A stretch of 34,751 nucleotides of DNA from a virus. Below are positions 15,362 to 23,541 of the stretch, piece after piece. The notes beneath the pieces are model-generated. The model did not search any database and had not been told where the DNA came from. It saw only the letters and a list, made by a program, of their open reading frames with translations. The position numbers and the translations under genes are program-made. The stretch lies in IMG/VR virus record IMGVR_UViG_3300010370_000116, positions 1-34,751 of that record. One strand, written 5' to 3'. Within the stretch, counting starts at the first letter, position 1. Every line of letters starts with the position of its first letter.

Positions 15362-16300
15362 TTCAATTGAATAGACAGGAAATTATTGATACTGCATGGT
15401 CAAATACACTTTCAATCTATCCTGGAATCTCTACTACTATCTCTAAATGTAAGAGGGATTTGGGGTATTTCGTTGATGCGGTTTCTATTGATGTATTTAC
15501 TGGAGGAAATAATTACTCTAGACAATTTACTCTCCAATATTTTAATAATGGAATTCCAATCACCAATGGATTAGTTGGAGAAGAAGCAGAATCAATTTTT
15601 GCTTTCTGTCAGGCAAGGGATCTCATGAGATCTGCCATAAGAAATGGATTGTCCGTTAAAGATGTGGGAATTACTTCTGCAGCAGCTACTTATGGCGTTG
15701 GAGCTACCGTACTAAACACTTCTCTCGTTGCTTGTACTGATGTTCAACTTAATGTTACTACTTTGGTTGGAATCATTACTGCAGTTATTTCTGCAGGAAC
15801 TACATCTATTCTACCACCAATAAATGTTGGTACTTACACAACTGGTGGAAATAAGTGTTATCGTGATCTTGGTTATATTGTTGATGCAGTTGCTCAAGAC
15901 TTAGCTTATGGAACTAATCAACATATAGTTTATTCAACTAAGAAATATTTTACTGGAGCAGGAGCAGCTTTAACAACGGGCCTTCTAGGAGAAGAATCTG
16001 AATCAGTTTATGCTTTTGAAAGTGCAAAGAACTATATTAAACAGGCAATAACAAACCAATTATATGTTAAAGATCTTACCATCACTGCAGACCCAATAAC
16101 AGGATTTAATACGGATCCTTCTTCTTGTGTTGATGTTCAGACAAATGTTGATACTTTGGTTGGGATTTTAACAGTTGCAATTGGTAACAGTAGTTTGGCT
16201 GGAATACCAACAGAAAATTATGGAACTGCAGATTGTGCAGATGTGAGATCTGCAATTGGAAATTATGTAGGAATTATAACTACAATTATTGGACTGGGAA
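14926..16300 (+). repeat. Tandem Cys-Arg-Asp modules spanning the junction of two giant genes
   Basis: The motif K-C-[KY]-R-D-[LV]-G-Y-[IF]-V-D-A-V-x-x-D occurs at the end of the first giant frame (Cys2577) and twice at the start of the next (Cys28 and Cys163). A second motif, C-x-D-V-Q-x-N-V-x-T-L-V-G-I, closes the two modules in the second frame (about 123-136 and 254-267), and a diverged third copy begins at Cys290. Bases 14946-14967 and 15869-15890 are identical over 22 nucleotides, so recent duplication or recombination is possible. Confidence 0.75.
15296..15310 (+). other. Apparent -1 frame change between the two giant frames
   Basis: In the upstream frame the codons are GAT TTT TAT TCC CCG. 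In the -1 frame they read TTA TTC CCC GGT and continue without a stop into the second giant gene, encoding LFPGDAQTNERSRYYDGYRL and more before its TTG. A run of five T (15298-15302) is the likely slip or indel point: a sixth T, or a P-site slip on TTT, would join the frames into about 4,899 residues. The motif RYYDGYRLIQLNRQEIIDTA repeats the upstream RYKDSRNLILANKREILDKS, showing that the bases before the TTG are coding. Confidence 0.7.
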
Positions 16301-19300
16301 CAGAGTTTGCTCCAGAACTAATATATCCATCATTAACTAGAGGTGGATCAGTAGTTGGTCTGACTACCTTTAAATTAAAAAATAAAGGAGTTTCTTTGTT
16401 TAAACATGTGTTTAGTGGAAGTTCAATTGATATTAATACTGATACTTTTACGATTGAAAATCATAATTATCAATCTGGACAAGAATTGCTTTATGCATAT
16501 GAGGGTGGAACGCCAGTTGGTATTGCAACTACTTCCTATGTCTCTGGACAAGTTACATCATTATTAAATGTGCATGAATTTGGTGGAACTGCAATCTTAG
16601 AAAATGGGTACTCCTCATCATTAACAACCTCAATAACTGGCGTTTCCACCGTATTGTCTCCAGTTGGTCCATCGTTTAAACAATATGTGCAGACAGTTGG
16701 TAATGGGACAACCGGAACGGATGCAGAATTTACCGTTAATATTACATATAGTGTATCTACCGGACAACCACTGTCAACATCAATTGTCCTAGTTAAGGGT
16801 GGAAGCGGATATTCTGTTGGAGAAACTGTGTCCATTGCTGGAACCTATATGGGTGGAACAACCCCAACAAATGATTTGAGTTTTGTAGTTTCTGCAACAG
16901 GACCAACAGTATTGACATCCGAATCAAATCAAAGTTATCTTGGAGTACCTTCTTCAGATGCAACTGGAGCTACATTTAATGTTTCTAGAGACAATGATGG
17001 TGAAATTGATTATGTAAAGGTTATAAATGGTGGTTCTGGATACAATTCAAATTCTATAATTTCAATAGCAGGTACTTATATTGGTGGACTAGATTCTAGA
17101 GATGATTTGACCTTTACTCCCCTTGAGTTGGGTACTAAAGATCTACCATCAACTGTATTTGTATTTAAATTGAATGATAATCAATTTAAACTTTCAGGAT
17201 TATCAACTAGTGTATTTTTAAATTTAAAGGATGTTGGAACGGCAACCCACTCTTTATCATATAAAGATCCAAACCCCAGCAGCGTAATTACAATAGATGG
17301 CGTTATACAGAAACCTTTATCCAGAAAATCGTTAGAAGTTTCTTTTGCCTCAAGTATTTCAACAGCATCAACAACAATATTAAGTATATCTTCAGGAATT
17401 TCTTCATTAAACAGTCGTGATATAATTAATGTTAACAATGAACTTCTTTCTATCAAAACTATTGGAATAACTTCTTCAAATCAAATAGAAGTAATTAGAG
17501 GATATTTTGGTACAGTTGCGACTTCTCATACAGTTGGAGCATCAGCTACAGTTCTGACTGGTAACTATAATATTGTTGGTGATGTAATCTATTTTGATAC
17601 TGCTCCATATGGCAAAATTGGACCAGTTGGACTTGAAACTGGATCTATATTTGGTGGAAGAGTATTTAGTAGAAGATTTGATCCAAGTACACCCAAAGAT
17701 AGAAATATAATATTTGATGATATATCTTTGTCATTTACTGGAATTGCTGCCACAGAATTTACATTAAAATCTGAAGGTCAAACTACAGATACAATATTTA
17801 ATAACGTCAATAGTAATACAGAAATTAATAATAATCCATTTATCTTGATTAATAATGTATTCCAAAACCCAACAAGTGACTATACTATAGATGGTAGTGG
17901 AGTAAACGTTGTTAGATTTTTATCTGGCACTCCAAGTGCTGGAAAAATTTCAAAAGTCGGAGTATCTAGTAGTTACGGATATGAACCAAGATTAGTTGGT
18001 GCAGCAACAGCCGTGGTTTCTGTTGCCGGAACTATCAGTGATATTGTCCTTACTGGTGGTGGATCTGGTTATAGATCCGCACCTGTTGTCAGTATTGCAT
18101 CTACTATTGGAACTGGTGCAAGTATTACTGCAACAGTCAGTGCAGCGGGAACAATTACTGGATTTACAATTGTGAATCCAGGAAGTGGATATACAACAAC
18201 TTCTCTACCTGTTGTTGTTATTGGAATACCAACGGGATATAGTAATTTGACCTTATCTTATACTGGTGGAACCTCTGGAGTAGGTCAAAACGCTAAAATT
18301 ACTGTTGATGTTGGTATGGCATCTAGCATTACTACTTATAAGTTTGATTCTCCTGGAGTTGGATATAAAGTCGGTGATAAATTAACACCAATAGGAATAC
18401 CAACTGGCGGAAATTTTAGAGGAGACTCTTTAATTATTTCTAATGTAGAATATGATAACATAACAGGAATAACTACAGTTACTACAACATCATCTCATAA
18501 TATTAATGAAAATGATAATGTAATTTTAACAGGAATCGCTTTTACTTGTGGTTATGATGAGGTCGGTATTCAAACATTCTCTTATGATGAGGCTAGTGGA
18601 ATTTGTACAGTTGTTACTTATTCTCCTCATGGATTATTAAGAAATGATGTGCCTGCAAATCAAACCAGTGATGAAGTATTCCTATTCAACTTACCTTTCT
18701 CGTGCGCTGCAGAACATGCAGGTGTTACTACAACAATCTTCCCAGATGGTACATCTTCTTATGGACTAGTATTCCCTGTATTGAGTTCTATTGGTGGTAC
18801 AACATTCACCATGAATGCCGGTATTTCAACAATTACGCATGTGTTTGAAGGTTGGCCAGAGATTGGAATTAGTACTTTTGCTTACTATCAATCAACTGGA
18901 TTGTCCACAGTCACCACTTCATCCGATCATGAATTTGAAGTTGGAGATAAAATTACTCTTTCTGGTTTGGCCTTTACTTGCAATTCTGCTTATGCTGGTT
19001 TGACTACAACAATATTCCCCGATGGAACTTCACAATATGGGTACACTTTTACAGTTACTGCAGTTAATAGTTCAACAGAATTTGAATTTTTAGCAGGAAT
19101 TTCTACCATCGTTCATTATTATAATGGCGGCGGATATACAAAGAAAGTACCAACAATGCAAAGGGTACTCAGATATACAGATGATAGTTCTGATGGCGCT
19201 AGAGAATTTAGAGTCATTTCTGTAGGATCTACAGATCAATTTACAGTCTTGGCTGGATCTATTTCTACAATTCCACACTATTATACTCAAGGTGGCCTGG

Positions 19301-21903
19301 TAACATTTAGACAATATGAGCCATTTGTTCTAACAGTTGAAGAAGTTCAGACTGATAGTTTCTCCGGATTCTATCCTGGACAATTTATCCAGTTTGATGA
19401 TATTTCACAATTCTTTAATGGATTTAGAAAGAAATTTACACTATCAACAACTTTAAATGGTGTCAAAACCGTTTTAGGACTAAGGGTTCCCGATGGAACA
19501 GATTTAAATATAACTAATAATATTTTCATTTATATAAATGATACATTACAAGTTCCTGGAACATCATATACATTCTCCGGAAGTAGAGTTGTCTTCCGTG
19601 AAGCTCCAAAGAGTGGATCAAAGTGTGTGGTATTGTATTACAGAGGATCTTCTCTTGATGTTGAATTGGTAGATCCACCAAAAACAATTAAACCTGGAGA
19701 TACAATAACAATTCAAGAAAATCCTCTGGATCTTTTTGATGTTTCTCAATTCGGTAGAGTAGTTAAGAAAATTACATCTTCAGATCAGTTAGAAACTTTT
19801 AATTATTATTCTGTTGGTATTATTACTGATCCTACAAGAATTAGACCACTTACTTGGCAGAAACAAATTAGTGATACGGTTATTAGTGGTACACTCTATC
19901 CAAAATCTAGACCAAGTTTAAAGAGTAATATAAGACCTTATGCAACAGTAATTAAAAAAATTGAACCAGATGATACTGCAATTTATGTAGACAATGCATA
20001 TCCACTATTTACTGATGTAGATTCTCTTTCTGAAGACATTAGAGATATCTTTATATTAGAAAATAGAACTATTGAATCATGTTTAGTTGAGTCCACAGTT
20101 TCTTCATCATCTTCAATTTCTTCCATTAATATTTTGAGTGGCGGTGTTGGATATGCCAACACACAATCTCCAAAAGTAACTATTTCTGAAACTTTCATTA
20201 CTCAAAAAGATCCTATTTTTAATTGGACTACTATATCTGGATTATCTACTACATCAACTTTAAATTCTGTAAAATATAATGATAAACTTGTTTCCGTTGG
20301 AAATAATTCAACCTATGCAGAAAGTATTGATGGAATAACTTGGAATGTTGGAACTATTGGATTTGGTCAAACTTCAAACTTTAATTCAATTGAATCTGTT
20401 GGTATAGGCACAAGTAATCTATTAATTTCTGTTGGAAATCTTGGTCAAATCGTTAAGGCTGTAGATTATGGAACTTTTGTTTCTTCTTGGGATCAAATTC
20501 CTTTAGAAGAAGAGTTTACTATTCCTGGTCTTGGCGCAGTAAGTAGAGTAAGTAGCGGATATACTGGAACTTTCAATCAAGTTGTTTACTCCAGTGTCGC
20601 TAATAGTTGGGTTGCTGTTGGCGCTGGAGGCTCTATATTTGTTGCAACTGGAGTAACTACTGATGTATTTGTTAATAGATACTCTGAAACTTTATCTGAT
20701 TTAAATAGTGTTTCTTTCGGTGCAGATTATTATGTTGCAGTTGGAAATGATGGTGTCATTAGAACTTCAAATAATGGAGCTATTTGGGAATTTGTAAGTT
20801 CACCCGTAAGTAACAACTTAAACAAAGTGATTTATGCTAATGGAAGATTTGTTGTAGTTGGTAACACAGGAATAATTTTGGAATCAACTAGTAGAACAAC
20901 GTATAACATTGTCTCAAATAATTTGGGAACAAGTGACATCACAAACATCTACTATAACTATGGATTTTTCGTTGCAACAATATCAACGGGAGATGTATAT
21001 TATTCTTTTGATCTATCTAATTGGATTTATAGAGATACTTTACAACCAAATAATATTAAAGACTTTGTTTTTGTAGACACTTTAGGTCCAGATGGAAGAT
21101 ATGTTATGGTTGGTTCTGGAGCTACTGCAATATATGCAGAACCTGTTTATAATAGAGCCACTGCAATTTCTAGTATAACTGACGGTTCTGTTACATCTAT
21201 AGAAGTTTTAAATCCTGGATTTGGATATGATTCTAATAATCCGCCGCCAGTTTTAGTTGAAATAGATAACTATTCAACCGAACTAGTAAAATCCGTTAAG
21301 GTTGTTGGGGATCATGGAATTATAGTTGGAATACTAACATATATTAGTGGAACCCCTGGAATTGGAACGACCACGCCTAAGATTTCTTTTGTATTGAAAT
21401 CTGAACAATATGATAATAGTACACTAGGAATTGGATATTCATCATTAAATATTTTTGGAATTACAAACAGTCAACTATCCAAAGGAGATTATTTTGTTAT
21501 TACCGATAGTAATATTGAAACTGGTGGAAACTTAATAGGAATATCAACTGTTCTTGGAGGTGTTTCAAATATGCCAACCTCTGTCGTTGGAGTAGCAACG
21601 CAGTTCTTAGATGGAATATATCTTGTTGAAGAGGTAACCTCACCTTCTTTGGGCATAGTAACAGTAACTTGTAATGTTGCCCCAATGGTAGATGACTATG
21701 TGATCATTTATCCTAGAGGTGAATTTAATACTGGAATTAATACGAGTGGATATTATGGAAGATATAGTTGGTCCAAAATATATGATTATCAAAATAGAAT
21801 TTTGGGCAATCCAAAAACCTTTGAGGTATTTAATGACAATGGAATTTCGGGATTATCAACATCTCCAAAAGTCTTAAGAACCAGAAATATCACAAGTCAA
21901 TAA
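15367..21903 (+). CDS. Giant virion protein, 2178 aa (probably continuation of the preceding gene)
   Basis: The frame can start on its own only at TTG 15367, six bases after the previous stop and without a Shine-Dalgarno, so independent initiation is doubtful; coding extends back to about 15301. Cys-Arg-Asp modules occupy 27-142 and 163-272. Beta-rich G-[SG]-G-Y repeats follow (GGSGYRSAPVVSI, NPGSGYTTTSLP). Two copies of TTTIFPDGTS (about 1121 and 1213) sit in a 92-residue repeat. Two fibre-type modules are present (FILINNVFQNPTSDYTIDG; FIYINDTLQVPGTSYTFSG). A propeller-like segment lies near 1615-1925 with repeats such as YYVAVGNDGVIRTSNNGAIW and FVVVGNTGIILES. The protein is expected in the baseplate periphery or fibre network; no enzyme motif is seen. 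Confidence 0.82.
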   Translation: MNRQEIIDTAWSNTLSIYPGISTTISKCKRDLGYFVDAVSIDVFTGGNNYSRQFTLQYFNNGIPITNGLVGEEAESIFAFCQARDLMRSAIRNGLSVKDVGITSAAATYGVGATVLNTSLVACTDVQLNVTTLVGIITAVISAGTTSILPPINVGTYTTGGNKCYRDLGYIVDAVAQDLAYGTNQHIVYSTKKYFTGAGAALTTGLLGEESESVYAFESAKNYIKQAITNQLYVKDLTITADPITGFNTDPSSCVDVQTNVDTLVGILTVAIGNSSLAGIPTENYGTADCADVRSAIGNYVGIITTIIGLGTEFAPELIYPSLTRGGSVVGLTTFKLKNKGVSLFKHVFSGSSIDINTDTFTIENHNYQSGQELLYAYEGGTPVGIATTSYVSGQVTSLLNVHEFGGTAILENGYSSSLTTSITGVSTVLSPVGPSFKQYVQTVGNGTTGTDAEFTVNITYSVSTGQPLSTSIVLVKGGSGYSVGETVSIAGTYMGGTTPTNDLSFVVSATGPTVLTSESNQSYLGVPSSDATGATFNVSRDNDGEIDYVKVINGGSGYNSNSIISIAGTYIGGLDSRDDLTFTPLELGTKDLPSTVFVFKLNDNQFKLSGLSTSVFLNLKDVGTATHSLSYKDPNPSSVITIDGVIQKPLSRKSLEVSFASSISTASTTILSISSGISSLNSRDIINVNNELLSIKTIGITSSNQIEVIRGYFGTVATSHTVGASATVLTGNYNIVGDVIYFDTAPYGKIGPVGLETGSIFGGRVFSRRFDPSTPKDRNIIFDDISLSFTGIAATEFTLKSEGQTTDTIFNNVNSNTEINNNPFILINNVFQNPTSDYTIDGSGVNVVRFLSGTPSAGKISKVGVSSSYGYEPRLVGAATAVVSVAGTISDIVLTGGGSGYRSAPVVSIASTIGTGASITATVSAAGTITGFTIVNPGSGYTTTSLPVVVIGIPTGYSNLTLSYTGGTSGVGQNAKITVDVGMASSITTYKFDSPGVGYKVGDKLTPIGIPTGGNFRGDSLIISNVEYDNITGITTVTTTSSHNINENDNVILTGIAFTCGYDEVGIQTFSYDEASGICTVVTYSPHGLLRNDVPANQTSDEVFLFNLPFSCAAEHAGVTTTIFPDGTSSYGLVFPVLSSIGGTTFTMNAGISTITHVFEGWPEIGISTFAYYQSTGLSTVTTSSDHEFEVGDKITLSGLAFTCNSAYAGLTTTIFPDGTSQYGYTFTVTAVNSSTEFEFLAGISTIVHYYNGGGYTKKVPTMQRVLRYTDDSSDGAREFRVISVGSTDQFTVLAGSISTIPHYYTQGGLVTFRQYEPFVLTVEEVQTDSFSGFYPGQFIQFDDISQFFNGFRKKFTLSTTLNGVKTVLGLRVPDGTDLNITNNIFIYINDTLQVPGTSYTFSGSRVVFREAPKSGSKCVVLYYRGSSLDVELVDPPKTIKPGDTITIQENPLDLFDVSQFGRVVKKITSSDQLETFNYYSVGIITDPTRIRPLTWQKQISDTVISGTLYPKSRPSLKSNIRPYATVIKKIEPDDTAIYVDNAYPLFTDVDSLSEDIRDIFILENRTIESCLVESTVSSSSSISSINILSGGVGYANTQSPKVTISETFITQKDPIFNWTTISGLSTTSTLNSVKYNDKLVSVGNNSTYAESIDGITWNVGTIGFGQTSNFNSIESVGIGTSNLLISVGNLGQIVKAVDYGTFVSSWDQIPLEEEFTIPGLGAVSRVSSGYTGTFNQVVYSSVANSWVAVGAGGSIFVATGVTTDVFVNRYSETLSDLNSVSFGADYYVAVGNDGVIRTSNNGAIWEFVSSPVSNNLNKVIYANGRFVVVGNTGIILESTSRTTYNIVSNNLGTSDITNIYYNYGFFVATISTGDVYYSFDLSNWIYRDTLQPNNIKDFVFVDTLGPDGRYVMVGSGATAIYAEPVYNRATAISSITDGSVTSIEVLNPGFGYDSNNPPPVLVEIDNYSTELVKSVKVVGDHGIIVGILTYISGTPGIGTTTPKISFVLKSEQYDNSTLGIGYSSLNIFGITNSQLSKGDYFVITDSNIETGGNLIGISTVLGGVSNMPTSVVGVATQFLDGIYLVEEVTSPSLGIVTVTCNVAPMVDDYVIIYPRGEFNTGINTSGYYGRYSWSKIYDYQNRILGNPKTFEVFNDNGISGLSTSPKVLRTRNITSQ
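18690..19130 (+). repeat. Two 92-residue repeats around TTTIFPDGTS
   Basis: Within the second giant gene, F-[ST]-C-x(4)-A-G-[VL]-TTTIFPDGTS-x-YG is found at about 18700 and again at about 18976. Each copy is followed by F-x-[MF]-x-A-G-I-S-T-I-x-H. A degenerate third unit, with AFTCGYDEVGIQTF, lies just before at about 18538. Such tandem units suggest a repetitive beta-sheet shaft or stacked domain. Confidence 0.65.
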
Positions 21904-21910
21904 AACATAA

Positions 21911-21917
21911 CTAAATA
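21911..21917 (+). promoter_or_regulatory. Late promoter box CTAAATA before gp8
   Basis: CTAAATA begins 8 bases after the stop of the second giant gene and 30 bases before the gp8 ATG. AAGAG at about 21925-21929 could be its ribosome-binding site. Confidence 0.45.
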
Positions 21918-21940
21918 AGTAAAAAAGAGTCTATTAAAAA

Positions 21941-23536
21941 ATGCCCGCCATTATATCGGATCAATTTAGAATACTAAATGCTGAGAACTTTGTAAAAAGT
22001 GTTTCTGGTGTAGGTGACACGTCAAATAAATATTATACTTTTATTGGATTGCCTAACAGCAATAACGAGGCTGCCGGAGGATCTCCAACTTGGAATACTA
22101 ATACTCCATCTCCTTTAGATGGATTTAAAGAAGAATATCAAGTTAAAGAAAGTATAATATCATTAAAACAAATTACAAATCAAGATGTAAGAAGACTAGT
22201 TAGAAAAGTAGAATGGGTTGCAGGAAATACTTATGAAATGTATAGACATGACTATAGTGTTTTTAATACAACACCCGTTACTTCTCAGACCGGATTATAT
22301 GAAGCAAATTACTATGTGATAAATGAAGACTTGAGAGTTTATATTTGTTTGCAAAATGGAAGTGATCCGGAAAATCCAAAAGGAAGACCTTCCTTTGATC
22401 AACCAACATTTATTGACTTGGAAGCACGAGCTGCAGGAGCTAGTGGGGATGGTTATATTTGGAAGTATTTGTATACAATTAAACCTACAGAAATAGTTAA
22501 ATTTGATTCTATTGAATATATTCCTGTACCTGATAATTGGGGTAATACCGGCGAATCCATTTCCACTAAAAGCAATGCAGTTGACGGAAAAATAGAAGTA
22601 GTTTTAATTAATAATAGGGGCACCAATTACCAACCAATTTCAACATCGTTCTCAAATGTCCCAATTTTGGGAGATGGTTCTGGTGGTAAGGCCACAATAA
22701 CTATTGATTCTTTTGGTAAAGTTTCTGAGATTTTTGTTACGGATGGCGGTAAAGGGTACACATATGGAACAGTGCAATTTTATCCAGGAGCTCCTGGGTC
22801 TGAAACAAATGGGCCTCTTCGTCAATTAAGTAATACTGGAATAGGAACCACTTCTATAGCATCTTTCAATGTCATTATTCCTCCAAAAGGAGGTCATGGA
22901 TATGATGTTTATAGAGAATTGGGTGCTTATAGAGTATTACTCTATTCTAGATATGAAACTCTTGAAAGTAACCCAGATATCATTCTTGGAAATGATTTTG
23001 CTAGGGTTGGAATATTAAAAAATCCAACAATAGTTGGAAGCAATGTTCAACTTTTAGATTCATCGGTAGTTAGTGGATTAAATGCTTTAAAGTTATCTGG
23101 AGTAACTACTAATACAACATATGCAGTTGACTCTGTTATTAAACAAAATGTAGGTTTAGGATCAACTGCTATTGGATTTGTAGCTTCTTGGGATTCTATA
23201 ACAGGAGTATTAAAATATTACCAACCAACCGGATTAGCTTCAAGTGAAACAGGATTTAAAATTATCCCATTCACATCTAATCCAGATGTTGGATATGGAT
23301 TAACAATTGAATGTTCTTCAATTGTTGGACCAACTCTATCAATTAACTCTGGTTTTAGTGGCGTAACTACCACAATAAATAATAGAATATATCAGTTAGG
23401 CCAACAATTTGTATCTGGCGTTTCTACTGCTGAGTATAATAAAAAATCTGGGGATATTATTTACTTAGATAATAGGCAACCTATTCCGAGATCAGCTAAT
23501 CAAAAGGAAGACATTAAAATTGTATTGGAGTTTTAA
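21941..23536 (+). CDS. 8: Baseplate wedge subunit gp8
   Basis: The 531-residue protein matches the cyanophage gp8 pattern: ISDQFRILNAENFVKSVSGV (5-24), YYTFIGLPNS (31-40), WVAGNTYEMYRHDYS (about 92-106), LYEANYYVINEDLRVYICLQ (about 118-137) and DGYIWKYLYTIKPTEIVKFD (about 170-189). The last block leads into EYIPVPDNWG. T4 gp8 is 334 residues; the extra C-terminal part here is beta-rich with the same G-K-G-Y type repeat (TDGGKGYTYGTVQFYPG) found in the giant proteins, as is usual in cyanophages. gp8 dimers link the wedge core to the peripheral baseplate. The next gene starts 5 bases after the stop, so the two are probably co-transcribed. Confidence 0.92.
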   Translation: MPAIISDQFRILNAENFVKSVSGVGDTSNKYYTFIGLPNSNNEAAGGSPTWNTNTPSPLDGFKEEYQVKESIISLKQITNQDVRRLVRKVEWVAGNTYEMYRHDYSVFNTTPVTSQTGLYEANYYVINEDLRVYICLQNGSDPENPKGRPSFDQPTFIDLEARAAGASGDGYIWKYLYTIKPTEIVKFDSIEYIPVPDNWGNTGESISTKSNAVDGKIEVVLINNRGTNYQPISTSFSNVPILGDGSGGKATITIDSFGKVSEIFVTDGGKGYTYGTVQFYPGAPGSETNGPLRQLSNTGIGTTSIASFNVIIPPKGGHGYDVYRELGAYRVLLYSRYETLESNPDIILGNDFARVGILKNPTIVGSNVQLLDSSVVSGLNALKLSGVTTNTTYAVDSVIKQNVGLGSTAIGFVASWDSITGVLKYYQPTGLASSETGFKIIPFTSNPDVGYGLTIECSSIVGPTLSINSGFSGVTTTINNRIYQLGQQFVSGVSTAEYNKKSGDIIYLDNRQPIPRSANQKEDIKIVLEF

Positions 23537-23541
23537 TAGAA

